Positions 1 to 9,006 of a stretch of 52,010 nucleotides of DNA are shown one piece after another. A program made the translations under genes and the position numbers. The stretch spans positions 1-52,010 of the forward strand of contig CAVJMJ010000017.1 in assembly GCA_963650915.1 (NCBI GenBank), read 5' to 3'. Every line of letters starts with the position of its first letter. The first letter of the stretch is position 1. The notes below the pieces were generated by a model. That model was not told the DNA's origin. It saw only the letters and a program-made list of their open reading frames with translations, and searched no databases. This stretch comes from UBA4636 sp963650915. Lineage in GTDB: Bacteria; Bacillota; Clostridia; Christensenellales; Borkfalkiaceae.

Positions 1-503
1 TTGCCGACCGCATTCGCCTTCACCTTGAGGGGAAGGTGGCGCGTAGCGACGGATGAGGTGTAGCCGTTCAGAGAACGGCGTTAATTATATAATTTGCCGA
101 CCGCTTTCGCCTTCACCTCGGAGGGGGAGCCTTTCCGCCAGGTCATCCTGAGCCTGTCGAAGGATCCAGCCGTTAGGCGCATTTATATAAATTGCCGACC
201 GCATTCGCCTTCACCTTGAGGGGAAGGTGGCGCGTAGCGACGGATGAGGTGTAGCCGTTCAGAGAACGGCGTTAATTATATAATACGCCGACCGCATTCG
301 CCTTCACCTGGTAGGGGGAGGGGGACCGCTTCGCGGTGGAGGAGGTTGGAAAGTTAATATAAGCGGTACAGTTTTATAAACCGTCCAACCTCATCCGTCA
401 GTCTTCGACTGCCACCTCCCGCCTCGGCTATTTAAGCCTCGGGCTACGGCTACAAACAGCGCACTGTGCTGTTTGCTTAACGCCTACGCACCCCTACCAG
501 GTG
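1..503. repeat. Mosaic intergenic repeat block
   Basis: No gene is seen here. Positions 1-94 recur almost exactly at 192-284, and the phrase GCCGACCGCATTCGCC or a close variant recurs near 4, 96, 196 and 287. A copy of the well-known dispersed motif that translates as HPELVEGS lies at 144-182. Segments are joined by an AT linker (TATATAAT or near it). Small palindromes sit inside: GCCGTT/AACGGC at 63-79 and again near 254-270, ACCGC-TTC-GCGGT at 325-337, CAGTC-TTC-GACTG at 399-411, and a hairpin with arms AAACAGC/GCTGTTT at 454-474. Short ORFs in this block are translations of repeats and are not called as genes. Confidence 0.85.
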
Positions 504-510
504 AAGGCTT

Positions 511-776
511 GCGAGCAAAGCGAGCAATTCACGCGCCGACAGGCGCATTTCATGCGAGCAAAGCGAGCATTTCATGCGTCGCAAGACGCAATTCATGCGA
601 GCAAAGCGAGCATTTCATGCGTCGCAAGACGCAATTCATGCGAGCAAAGCGAGCAATTTACGCGCCGACAGGCGCAATTCATGCGAGTAAAGCGAGCAAT
701 TCACGTTGCGTTAGCAACAATTTCATGACCGCAGGTCAATTACATGACCGCAGGTCAATTACATGACCGCAGGTCA
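511..776 (+). repeat. Tandem array of about 13 exchangeable hairpins
   Basis: The array is built from 13-15 base cores separated by a nearly constant 6-7 base spacer (AATTCAT, ATTTCAT, AATTCAC, ATTACA). At least five different cores occur: GCGAGCAAAGCGAGC (511, 554, 597, 640, variant at 683), GCGCCGACAGGCGC (533, 662), GCGTCGCAAGACGC (576, 619), GTTGCGTTAGCAAC (705) and TGACCGCAGGTCA (726, then twice more, last at 764-776). Four of the five are perfect short inverted repeats with 3-4 base loops of G..A type. The GCGAGC core can close if two tandem G-A pairs are allowed. The last unit supplies the stop codon of the minus-strand giant gene. Confidence 0.85.
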
Positions 777-3700
777 TTTTCGGCGGGTGCGCTTTTTGCG
801 GGCGGGGGAGGTTAGGTAACCGCCGAGTAGACAGACTGCGACGGCGGTTTTTGCAAACCATGGCGGACTGCTTCTATTATATAATTCGACGGCGGTTTTT
901 GCTTTTCCATCGGTGTCATCATATAATATGCCGACCTTGTTCGCCTCCCTTGTGTAAAGGGAGGTGGCAGTCGAAGACTGACGGAAGGATTGTTCTATAT
1001 AATTTGCCAATCCTTGTGCGGCTGACGCCCGGATGTTTCGACTACACTGCATTCCGCTCAACATGACGGGCAATCCTTCAGTCGGCGAAGCCGACAGCTC
1101 CCTTTGCACAAGGGAGCCTTCCCGCCGATAGGCGCATTCATACAATCCGCCGACCGCATTCGTAGCCGAGGCGGAAACGGCGGTAGGCGTAATATAGTTT
1201 GTGGCTAATAAAAGGTTATTACTACCGTTGCTTTCGCTTACGCTTGCTAACGTTAATGCGCTATTTGTCGTTGCCGTGGCGGTATTGCTTGCGCTTACAC
1301 TTGCCGTCGAGAGTGCATTACTTGTGCTTGCCGTATTCTCACTAGTTGTGTTAACATCTTCCTTTTTTAGACTCTGCCAGTAAGCGAATAACTTGACTTC
1401 ATATTTATATTCAGTATTTGTACTTTCCTGCATGTAATTATAATCTAAATGATTTGTACAAATAGTCTTATCTTTTAATAACTCAATGTAGTTATTTGTG
1501 TTATAATATTGTGTTGTTGTACACTTTGTTGTAGAATTTTTATTATGCCGCCAATACTTAAATACGACCCGTTTAGATTCGTTCTGATAACCATAAGTAC
1601 ATGCGTTATTGGCATCTTTCCAGCTAATATACGGTAAAGTAACTTTTGTACCATAGTCAAATATACCTGAATCAAACCAATCAGCACCTGGGTTATATAT
1701 AGTTCCTTTAATGTAATTGTAGACGTTATTATTATCAATCTTCAACACTATTTTAACCGTCCAGATTTTATACGTCGCAGTGAACGTAGTAGTTTCACCC
1801 GCCCCACCAAGGGTTATAGTGTCGCCGAGTGGAACGGCTTCGGTGCTACCGGGCGAGAGTACGGTATACGTAGGATCGTCATAGTAACCAAGTTGCTCGG
1901 TGTTTGTGTTCGGGTTCTCACAACGCTTCTTTATAAACGAGATAAATGCAGTTGTTAGCTCCATGCCGGGGGCAAAGTATAAGGTATTAGTGTTTGCTTT
2001 TGTCGTCGTATACTCGGCATGTACGTCAACGGTATTGATTTGCAATTTAGCCTTATCCGCCCATTGTGCGGTTAGTTTAAGACCCGTCGCCCCTTTCTCA
2101 AAGGTGAAGTTAGGCATGCTTTCGGTAGAAGTTTGCTCTTTAGCGGTGCCGTCCAAAGTATACTCAAACTTCCAGCCGGTAAAGTAATAAGCAAAGTTAT
2201 AATGTTCGTTTGTTATAGCCGTGTCGTAGACAGTTGAATTCATAAAGTCCGCATTAAGGCTGTCGGATTTTTCTTCCCAAGTTGCGGTAATCGCACTCGT
2301 ACCGTTTTTAACGCCGAAGCTTAATTTAGTGTCGTCTTCCGGAGCGGATACGGTTATCGTTGTCGTACCTAACGTAACGCCCTCTTTGCCGCTTGCAAGC
2401 GTAACTTCATACTTTTGCATTTTTACCGTCGTCCACTTGCCGTACAGCGTCAAGTCTTCATAATAATTACCCGCAGAAATCGAGGCGATGGCTGTTTCGC
2501 AAGCCTCGTCCAAATACCAACCGACAAAGGTTAAACCGCTTTCGGTGTCGGATGTTTCTGCGCTTTCGAAGGTGATGTTGTCTTCACAGGTAAATTCCGT
2601 CGGGTTATTTGAAGTTATTGTAGACTTTTGTTCTTCATTGCAACCGACGTAGTTATAGGTTATTTGGTACTTAACGGCAGTCCAATTAGCGACTAAGGTG
2701 ATAGAATCATAAAATACGCTGTCTGCGGTTACTTTTTCATTGTTATAAGTCCAATAATCGAAGGTATAGCCGTTTTTCGCGGGTTCCGGCAATTCACCTA
2801 TTGCTACACCATTTGCTACAGTGCCCGTAGCCTTAGCAGTGGTTTCGTAACCATCAGGCAAAGTACCGCCGTCAAGGTCATAAGTTATGTCATAAACTTT
2901 GCACCAATATTGCCCGTCGGATACATACGCCCCTACGCTGAAATTACTGTTCTCGGTAGGCGTAGTCGCACTCGTCCAAATAAGCCCTTGGGCTGATTCA
3001 TTTGTGCCTAATTCTGTATAAGTGAGGACATTAATTGTGTGGATATACCAATAAGTATCTGATCCCGGTGCTTTTACTTCTTTTGAGGTTGCGTTTACGG
3101 AACCGGTAATGTTCAATGTTGCGGACGTACTTTGTGTGGTAATTACGCCGTTTATGTTTTCAACATTAAGCGTGCCGTTTACTATAAGTTTTCCCGGGGC
3201 TTTCGGTGTTGTAGTCCCGTTTCCGTCATAGGAAGTTGCGTCTGCGTTTGACTCAGTCCAAGATGTATCTTGCGTGACAAAAACGGTCTTCATATTTGCC
3301 GTTACGCCTTCATTTATAGTAACTACGCAACCGGGTAAAATTTTTAAAGCCTGTGCAGTAGCGGTTACGATTGCGTCACTGCCGTTTTCAAATTTAGAAA
3401 GGGTAATATTATAATACCAAGATAACGGGAAGTATACGGTAGCGGTTGATAATGTTGCCACACCCTCCATAATTTTTAATGTCAAACTATTTATGCTTGC
3501 CGTACCTTTAACGTTTAAATCAGTAACGTTTGTATCGGGGTTATACTTACTTACGATTTTTGTTCCGCTTGCAATGTTTAAAAGGTAGTCGTCACTTGCC
3601 CCGATTAACTTAACGATAGTTGTGTTGTGTTTGTTAAGTGCATAAAGATCTGCAAAACCTTCAAGTTTTGCGCCGTAGTTTATTGTTAATTTCGCAGTTA

Positions 3701-6700
3701 CGTTCGGTAATAAAAATCTATTAAACGGCGTAGCGTTTATTTTACCGCTGGTTAAATCAGTACTATTATCTGCTAAGCCACAGAAAACTGTTCCGCCACG
3801 GTGTTCTATAACAACGAAGGGTAGCGTAATGGTAGGGGTTGCTCCGCTTGAGTTACCCATAATTACCGAGGAGCCGTTATTTAAAGAGTCTTCCACAATG
3901 TAGCCGTAACAGGTTATAGAACCGTTGGGGGAATCGACTTTTGCGTTTTCACCGAGCGTCAGTTGAGAATATTCACCGCACGTAAAACCTGCGTTATAAC
4001 CGCCTTGTCCGCCTGTGACGGTACCGCCTATGTTTAACGTACCGTTATTAGTTAAAGTTTTGCCGGCGGACAAAACGGCAGTAGCTTTTAATAAGGACGT
4101 ATTGCCGTATGAATGGTTTGCTGCAAAATAATGAGAACCATTTACACCGTTGCTTCCGGTTTTGTCCCAAGTGCCGTTATCGTCTAAAGGCAAGTAAAGG
4201 GTAACGCCAAGTCTTATTTCACAATCACTGCGTATTAACGGGTTTTTGCCGACTAAAACGTAGACTTCACCTGAAGAAACGCTTTGAAGTGCGCTTTCGA
4301 TAGTTCCGTAGTAGGTGGTATCGCTTTTTGCAACCGCGGTAACGGTGATATCTACGTTTACTGCTATTTCATTATAATTTGTCGTGTCTTTCGGTGTGAT
4401 CTTAAAAGTTATCGTTTGGGTTGCCGTGGCTGATGTGCCGGTGTATCCGGCTATTTTTGCCGACATAGTGTAAGAAGAGTAAGTAATAGTTTTGTTATTT
4501 GCACCGGTCAAGGTAAGGTTTGAAACCTTTAATGTGTCGCCGTCTTCTATAAGCCCGGTCGCACGGGGGTCTTCGGCAACTATCGTAATACTTGCAGTCG
4601 GCGTTGCCTTGCTAACCGTTGCGGTGGTTTCGTCCAAAGTTAAAGTATTATGATTTTTTGCCGAAATGCGTACGCTAAAAGTAACGCTGCCTGCGTTTTT
4701 AATGGTGAGTGTATCGCTCCAAGTCGTGCCGTTGTCCGTACTGTATTCTACAGTAATAGTTTGGTCGTTTACCGTGGTTGCGGTAACGCTATCTGCAACG
4801 TCGTGTGCAGTTTCGTCATAAGTGCCGGTGTAAGGCGTTACGACAACGTTAGTTATAGTTGCATTGGTTATCTTGTATATACCGTCGGTTTCGTTTGTTG
4901 CGTTGCCTTTGAAGGTAACGGTGTAGTTGTTAACTATATCGGCGTCTTTTAGACTGCCTTTTATAAGGTAGTCGCCGACATTGGTCGTTTTCGTTACCGA
5001 TGCCGTAAGGCTGACGATATTGTAAAGCACGTCGGTGTTTGCAACTTCGTCCGTCGTCGTTGCTTCAAGCGTTACAGGCGTTTCGCCGTAAACGGAAGTT
5101 TTATCGGCAATAGTTACTTCGATTGTGCGAGCGGTTATCGTAAACGTTTTTTCCGTTTCGCTTGAGGTGGAATATTTGCTTTCGTCAAAGGTGGCGGTTA
5201 TGGTGTAGGTGCCTGCGTTTTTGGCTTCGGTAACCGCATTACCGCTACTGTCGGTGATTGTCAGCGTGAGTGTATCGCCATCGTTTAAGCCCGTGGCGGT
5301 CGCCGTGGGGGCTTGGGCTTGTCCGTTATAAGTAAATTCTGTGTTGACCCAGGTGATGGTTAGGGGAACGGTTATCTTGAGGGTACCCGTTTCGTACGTG
5401 ATGTTATAGTTACCATTTTCCGCAGACGGGGTAATGGTGTAAGTACCCGACGGGGTGTCGTTATCTACGGTGGCGATTACATTACCGCTACTGTCGGTGA
5501 CCGTATAAGTTACGGATATCTCGTCGTCGGTGTAAACAGTTCCGCTCGTTACGGTGTAAGAAAAGGCAAAATCGTCGGGCTTGTTGCCTTGAGTAAAGTT
5601 TTTGTCGTCTGCCTTAACGGTAAGCGGTGCCGCCGTTATTGCCCAATTAAACGATTTTGTTGCGGTTTCGTCGCCGTCTGACCATTTATAGTTTGTAGCA
5701 TCATTTAGCGTGGCGGTGGCGGTGTAATTGCCTGCATTCGTTGCGGTATTGGTTCCGCCAATCTTAACGAGGGTTTCGTCATAGCCCGTGAGTGCGGTAT
5801 GTTCGGTTCCGTCGTAAACGAAAGTCTCCGTCAACGTCGGCACGGTAACGGTATTGGGGGTAACGGTAACTTTACCGTTTACATAAGTGAAGTTATAGTT
5901 TGTTGCGCTTCCGCCGGAGAGGGCAACGGGATATCCGTCAGCCGTTACCGGCGAATTTTTTTGATAGGCGCAAGTTATAGTCGGCGGGGTAAAGTCAGTT
6001 GCCGTAGAAGCGGTTTCGTTATTTACAAAACCGCTATAAGTTATGGTGTATTGAGGAACGTCGGCACCGTAAATTACCGTGTGAGAAGAAGCCGTTGCCG
6101 TAAGCGTGACTTTGTTTATCGTAAAACTTGTGTTGGGGCTTGTGATAGAGTAATTGTCGCTTATGGTTGCTTGTGCCGTGTAAGTGCCTGCGTTCGTTTG
6201 TTCGCCCGAAACCGTTACGCTGTCGCTCGATACGAGGTTATCCGCACTTGCGGTCGGTTTTTGGGCTTGTCCGTTATAGTTTAGCGTGGTGTTCGACCAA
6301 GTAATCGTAACGGGGCGTTTATTTATGGTATAAGTGCCTGTCGGTTTGCTTGCGTCACTTGCGTTTTTGAAGGTGATTTCGTAGTTTTGCGCAGGGAAGT
6401 CCGTTTTTTGAGTTCCCGTTATGTCGTAAGTGCCGACGTTTGACGTGGTTGTCGCCGTGGTAGCAAGGCTATAAATATTGCTTTCGCTATCGCTCGTAAC
6501 TATTGCGGGAGAGAGCGTACTCGTAACTTTTGCCGTAAGTGTTTCGATGGGATTGCCGTAAGTCGATTCTTTATCCGCAATGGTTACGGTAATCGAGCGT
6601 TTTGAAATGGTAAACGATTTTTCCGTATCGTCAGTTGTGGTGTAGTTTGAACTAAACGTTGCGGTTGCTTTGTAACTGCCTGCGTTTTGTGCGGTCGTGG

Positions 6701-8627
6701 AGGTTATACCGTCTTTTACAAGGGTTACGGTGATTGTATCGGATCCGCAAATATTTGTGGGGGTCGCCGTCGGAAATTTATCTGTTCCGTCGTAAGTGCG
6801 GTCGGAAACATTGCCCCAAGTAATGGTGATGGAGCGTTTATTTATTGTGTAAGTACCTTCGGTAAAGGTGACGGTGTAGTTGCTATTTATGCCGTTGCCT
6901 TTAATTTTGTAACTGCCTGCGTTTGAAGTGGTTGAAAGGGTAGTTGTAGTACCGTTTGAATCTGTGGTGTAAAGGCTTACGATTTTGACTAAGCCTTCCT
7001 TGTTTGCAACGTCGTTTGTTGTCGTTGCCGTAAGTTCTAAGATATCGTCGCCGTAAGTCGAAGATTTGTCCTCAATGGTTACGATTATTTCAAGGGGAGT
7101 GATTGTAAAGTCTTTTGTTTTGGGGGCGGTGGCGTTGGTGCCGGTTTCATCTTCCCAAGCGTAGTTGTAACTGCCGTCGGAAGTTTTAGGCAAAGTTACG
7201 GTCAAAACGTAACTGCCGACGTTTATTGCTTGTCCGTCCGTAGCGGTACTGCTATCGCTTGCGGTGACCGCGGTCGTGCATTCGTCACCGTTTACAAGGT
7301 TTTTAAGTTCGAACGTCGGTTGATGAGCCGTGCTGTCGTAAACGAAAGAGGTAGTTTCGCTCCAAGTTATGGTGACCGTCCTCGTGGTTATCGTGTAAGT
7401 ACCGCTCGTCGAAGTCGTCGTTTCGTCGGTAAGGGGAGCAGTGGTGTCGGTTTCGGCGTTTGTGCCTGCCAAACGGAAGGCAAGGCTTTGGACTTCGGTT
7501 TCTCCGCCAAAGTCGTTAAAGGACGCCGATTGCGTTTCGGTTGTAGTGCCTTGGAAGGTGACGGCATAGTTGGCGTTTATGCTATTGCCGTTTATGTTGT
7601 AAGTGCCGACGTTTGTTGTATTAGAAATCGCATTGCCGTTCCCGTCTATAGCCGAAAGACTTACGATTTTGTCTAATTTTTCGCCGTCGCCGTTTAAAGT
7701 TGTATTGTCGGCGTTTGCGACCGTGTCGCTCGTTGTTGCGGTAAGTGTTGCGATAGCATTGCCGTAAATCGATTCTTTATTCGCAATGGTTACGGTAATC
7801 GCGCGCTGTTTTATAGTAAAGGAAATTTCGGCGGCACAGGTTTTCGTGCTGTCGAAGGGGTTAGTGAGGTAATTAAGTTGTTCCGCCGCTTTTTTGGCTG
7901 CGGTGGTTGCGGTCGAAGTGGTGGTTGCCGTTATTACGCAGGTGTATTTGCCGGCGTCGGTGGGGTAGGCGGTGTTTTCAAGCGCGGTCGGGCTTGCTAT
8001 TTCGGTCAAGCTTCCGCTTGTGTTGTAGTCGTGCGTTTTATAATACGTATAGCTAAATTCTAAACCGACCTCAGCCCATTCAGACCAAGCGGAAGCGTTT
8101 CCGTCGTCGTTATTGTACGAGGTGTCGGAAACGGTCACCGTGAACGGCTTTGCGTTGTAAGTGAATTCCGTTTGTTGGGATTTCGAGTTTTTGTCCGTCG
8201 TCAGCGTGTCGAGGTAATAAGTCGTTTTTTCCGATGTGGTCGCGCCCGTCGTGTCGGTGGCGGTTTCGGTGTAATTTATGGTGAGGTAGCGGTTGAGAAT
8301 AGGTTCTGTCGATTCCCCGCCCGTCGTGTCGGTGGCGGTTTTGGTGTTTGTGTAGGCGAAGTTGTTGGGGTAAACTTGCTGAATGTGGATGTTCCATTTG
8401 GAAACGCCCACCGACGTTATTGCGATTACCGCCAAAAGGAGGGCGATAACGAAATATTTGGCTCTTCCGCCTAACCCGCCGAACGCTTTCGCCGTTGCGT
8501 TTGCACTTGCACCGCCGTTCGCACCGTTAAAGTTTGAGCCGTTGCGGTTGGAACGGTTGAAGTTTGAGCCGTTGGGTACTGCGCCGTTTAACGTTGCGTT
8601 TGCATTTGCGCTTTTGATTGCTCGCAT
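774..8627 (-). CDS. Giant MBG/InlB-repeat surface protein (2617 aa)
   Basis: Probable secreted or wall-exposed adhesin or fibre protein. The start is ATG at 8627 with AGGAGG about 12 bases upstream. Residues 1-56 are Asn/Gly/Ala rich, and a hydrophobic segment at about 57-78 ends in SVGVSKWNI, reminiscent of the GFAAW end in the neighbouring exported proteins. Residues about 270-1300 hold roughly 11 MBG-like units, alternating YG-type (for example ESIYGNAI) and Y(D/N)G-type (for example YNGQAQKPTA) repeats. Residues about 1440-1800 look like a Thr/Asn-rich beta-solenoid. About 1910-2060 hold two InlB/Listeria-Bacteroides repeats (YDLDGGTLPDGY; GYTFDYW). A Ser/Thr/Ala-rich linker follows at about 2418-2475. 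The last ~137 residues are encoded by intergenic-type repeats, so the native C-terminus, perhaps an anchor, seems lost or replaced. The tail ends SPARKKRTRRK. The reading frame is open throughout. Confidence 0.85.
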   Translation of the reverse strand: MRAIKSANANATLNGAVPNGSNFNRSNRNGSNFNGANGGASANATAKAFGGLGGRAKYFVIALLLAVIAITSVGVSKWNIHIQQVYPNNFAYTNTKTATDTTGGESTEPILNRYLTINYTETATDTTGATTSEKTTYYLDTLTTDKNSKSQQTEFTYNAKPFTVTVSDTSYNNDDGNASAWSEWAEVGLEFSYTYYKTHDYNTSGSLTEIASPTALENTAYPTDAGKYTCVITATTTSTATTAAKKAAEQLNYLTNPFDSTKTCAAEISFTIKQRAITVTIANKESIYGNAIATLTATTSDTVANADNTTLNGDGEKLDKIVSLSAIDGNGNAISNTTNVGTYNINGNSINANYAVTFQGTTTETQSASFNDFGGETEVQSLAFRLAGTNAETDTTAPLTDETTTSTSGTYTITTRTVTITWSETTSFVYDSTAHQPTFELKNLVNGDECTTAVTASDSSTATDGQAINVGSYVLTVTLPKTSDGSYNYAWEDETGTNATAPKTKDFTITPLEIIVTIEDKSSTYGDDILELTATTTNDVANKEGLVKIVSLYTTDSNGTTTTLSTTSNAGSYKIKGNGINSNYTVTFTEGTYTINKRSITITWGNVSDRTYDGTDKFPTATPTNICGSDTITVTLVKDGITSTTAQNAGSYKATATFSSNYTTTDDTEKSFTISKRSITVTIADKESTYGNPIETLTAKVTSTLSPAIVTSDSESNIYSLATTATTTSNVGTYDITGTQKTDFPAQNYEITFKNASDASKPTGTYTINKRPVTITWSNTTLNYNGQAQKPTASADNLVSSDSVTVSGEQTNAGTYTAQATISDNYSITSPNTSFTINKVTLTATASSHTVIYGADVPQYTITYSGFVNNETASTATDFTPPTITCAYQKNSPVTADGYPVALSGGSATNYNFTYVNGKVTVTPNTVTVPTLTETFVYDGTEHTALTGYDETLVKIGGTNTATNAGNYTATATLNDATNYKWSDGDETATKSFNWAITAAPLTVKADDKNFTQGNKPDDFAFSYTVTSGTVYTDDEISVTYTVTDSSGNVIATVDNDTPSGTYTITPSAENGNYNITYETGTLKITVPLTITWVNTEFTYNGQAQAPTATATGLNDGDTLTLTITDSSGNAVTEAKNAGTYTITATFDESKYSTSSETEKTFTITARTIEVTIADKTSVYGETPVTLEATTTDEVANTDVLYNIVSLTASVTKTTNVGDYLIKGSLKDADIVNNYTVTFKGNATNETDGIYKITNATITNVVVTPYTGTYDETAHDVADSVTATTVNDQTITVEYSTDNGTTWSDTLTIKNAGSVTFSVRISAKNHNTLTLDETTATVSKATPTASITIVAEDPRATGLIEDGDTLKVSNLTLTGANNKTITYSSYTMSAKIAGYTGTSATATQTITFKITPKDTTNYNEIAVNVDITVTAVAKSDTTYYGTIESALQSVSSGEVYVLVGKNPLIRSDCEIRLGVTLYLPLDDNGTWDKTGSNGVNGSHYFAANHSYGNTSLLKATAVLSAGKTLTNNGTLNIGGTVTGGQGGYNAGFTCGEYSQLTLGENAKVDSPNGSITCYGYIVEDSLNNGSSVIMGNSSGATPTITLPFVVIEHRGGTVFCGLADNSTDLTSGKINATPFNRFLLPNVTAKLTINYGAKLEGFADLYALNKHNTTIVKLIGASDDYLLNIASGTKIVSKYNPDTNVTDLNVKGTASINSLTLKIMEGVATLSTATVYFPLSWYYNITLSKFENGSDAIVTATAQALKILPGCVVTINEGVTANMKTVFVTQDTSWTESNADATSYDGNGTTTPKAPGKLIVNGTLNVENINGVITTQSTSATLNITGSVNATSKEVKAPGSDTYWYIHTINVLTYTELGTNESAQGLIWTSATTPTENSNFSVGAYVSDGQYWCKVYDITYDLDGGTLPDGYETTAKATGTVANGVAIGELPEPAKNGYTFDYWTYNNEKVTADSVFYDSITLVANWTAVKYQITYNYVGCNEEQKSTITSNNPTEFTCEDNITFESAETSDTESGLTFVGWYLDEACETAIASISAGNYYEDLTLYGKWTTVKMQKYEVTLASGKEGVTLGTTTITVSAPEDDTKLSFGVKNGTSAITATWEEKSDSLNADFMNSTVYDTAITNEHYNFAYYFTGWKFEYTLDGTAKEQTSTESMPNFTFEKGATGLKLTAQWADKAKLQINTVDVHAEYTTTKANTNTLYFAPGMELTTAFISFIKKRCENPNTNTEQLGYYDDPTYTVLSPGSTEAVPLGDTITLGGAGETTTFTATYKIWTVKIVLKIDNNNVYNYIKGTIYNPGADWFDSGIFDYGTKVTLPYISWKDANNACTYGYQNESKRVVFKYWRHNKNSTTKCTTTQYYNTNNYIELLKDKTICTNHLDYNYMQESTNTEYKYEVKLFAYWQSLKKEDVNTTSENTASTSNALSTASVSASNTATATTNSALTLASVSESNGSNNLLLATNYITPTAVSASATNAVGGLYECAYRREGSLVQRELSASPTEGLPVMLSGMQCSRNIRASAAQGLANYIEQSFRQSSTATSLYTREANKVGILYDDTDGKAKTAVELYNRSSPPWFAKTAVAVCLLGGYLTSPARKKRTRRK
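780..1195. repeat. Mosaic repeat lying inside the 3' end of the giant gene
   Basis: The stretch carries the same modules as the intergenic blocks: AT linkers at about 893, 918 and 1000; the palindrome CAGTC-GAA-GACTG near 968; the dispersed motif ending in CTCAACATGAC near 1032-1066; GTCGGC-GAA-GCCGAC near 1076; and a CTCCCTTTGCACAAGGGAG-type segment. A 16-base word GCAAAAACCGCCGTCG (minus strand) occurs twice, near 845 and 888. All of it is translated as part of the minus-strand gene. Confidence 0.8.
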
Positions 8628-8640
8628 TTTTTCGTTATAC

Positions 8641-8767
8641 CTCCTTTGTTCTTATTTTTTATGTCGTATTTGAGTTTTTGTGTATTTTTTTATGCGGAAG
8701 GGCGTTTATATAAATGCGCCTAACGGCTAGATCCTTCGACTTACGCTCAGGATGACCCGTGAAAAGG
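8641..8767 (-). repeat. Duplicated leader region, copy 1
   Basis: About 125 bases upstream of the giant gene are nearly identical to 9842-9967, upstream of the next minus-strand gene. The shared part starts at the Shine-Dalgarno (CTCCTTTG on the plus strand), runs through an AT-rich stretch and ends in the dispersed HPELVEGS-type motif at about 8722-8757. The two genes may therefore share promoter and leader by duplication. Confidence 0.75.
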
Positions 8768-9006
8768 CTTCACCCGGTAGGGCAATTCCCCTTACTAAGG
8801 GGAGTGTCAACGTAGTTGACGAGAGGATTGCCGTCTGCGGCTTAGCAAAGCTGTCGCATAGCGACTGAGGAGGTTGGCTATATAATAAGCCATTCCTTGA
8901 TAGTCTTCACTGGGGGAAGCCTTTCGTTGGTGAAGGCTTTTTTTGCGGTGATTCTTGCGTCTATGTATTGGCGTTAAGTCACTATGCGACGCGGAAAACT
9001 GTTGTG
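8768..9006. repeat. Mosaic repeats between the two minus-strand surface genes
   Basis: No gene is seen. The stretch contains mosaic modules with palindromes GTCAAC-GTA-GTTGAC near 8808 and GTCGC-ATA-GCGAC near 8858, and the AT linker TATATAAT at about 8880. An AAGCCTT/AAGGCTT hairpin followed by seven T on the plus strand lies at 8917-8944. It has terminator form for plus-strand transcription, but no plus-strand gene precedes it, so it may simply be a repeat module. Confidence 0.6.

Noticed and set aside
473..766. Overlapping ORFs of 75-97 codons over the hairpin array
   Set aside because: Every codon comes from tandem hairpin units; no ribosome site and no protein-like pattern.
511..776. 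CRISPR-like array
   Set aside because: Period about 21, spacers of 6-7 constant bases and no long unique spacers; no cas genes.
4650..8063. Several plus-strand ORFs opposite the giant gene (for example 5799-6284 and 7230-7676)
   Set aside because: They are shadows of a Thr/Val-rich repeat gene on the other strand and echo each other because the gene is repetitive.
8917..8944. Terminator of the minus-strand gene at 9007
   Set aside because: The T run is on the plus strand; as a terminator it points the wrong way for that gene.
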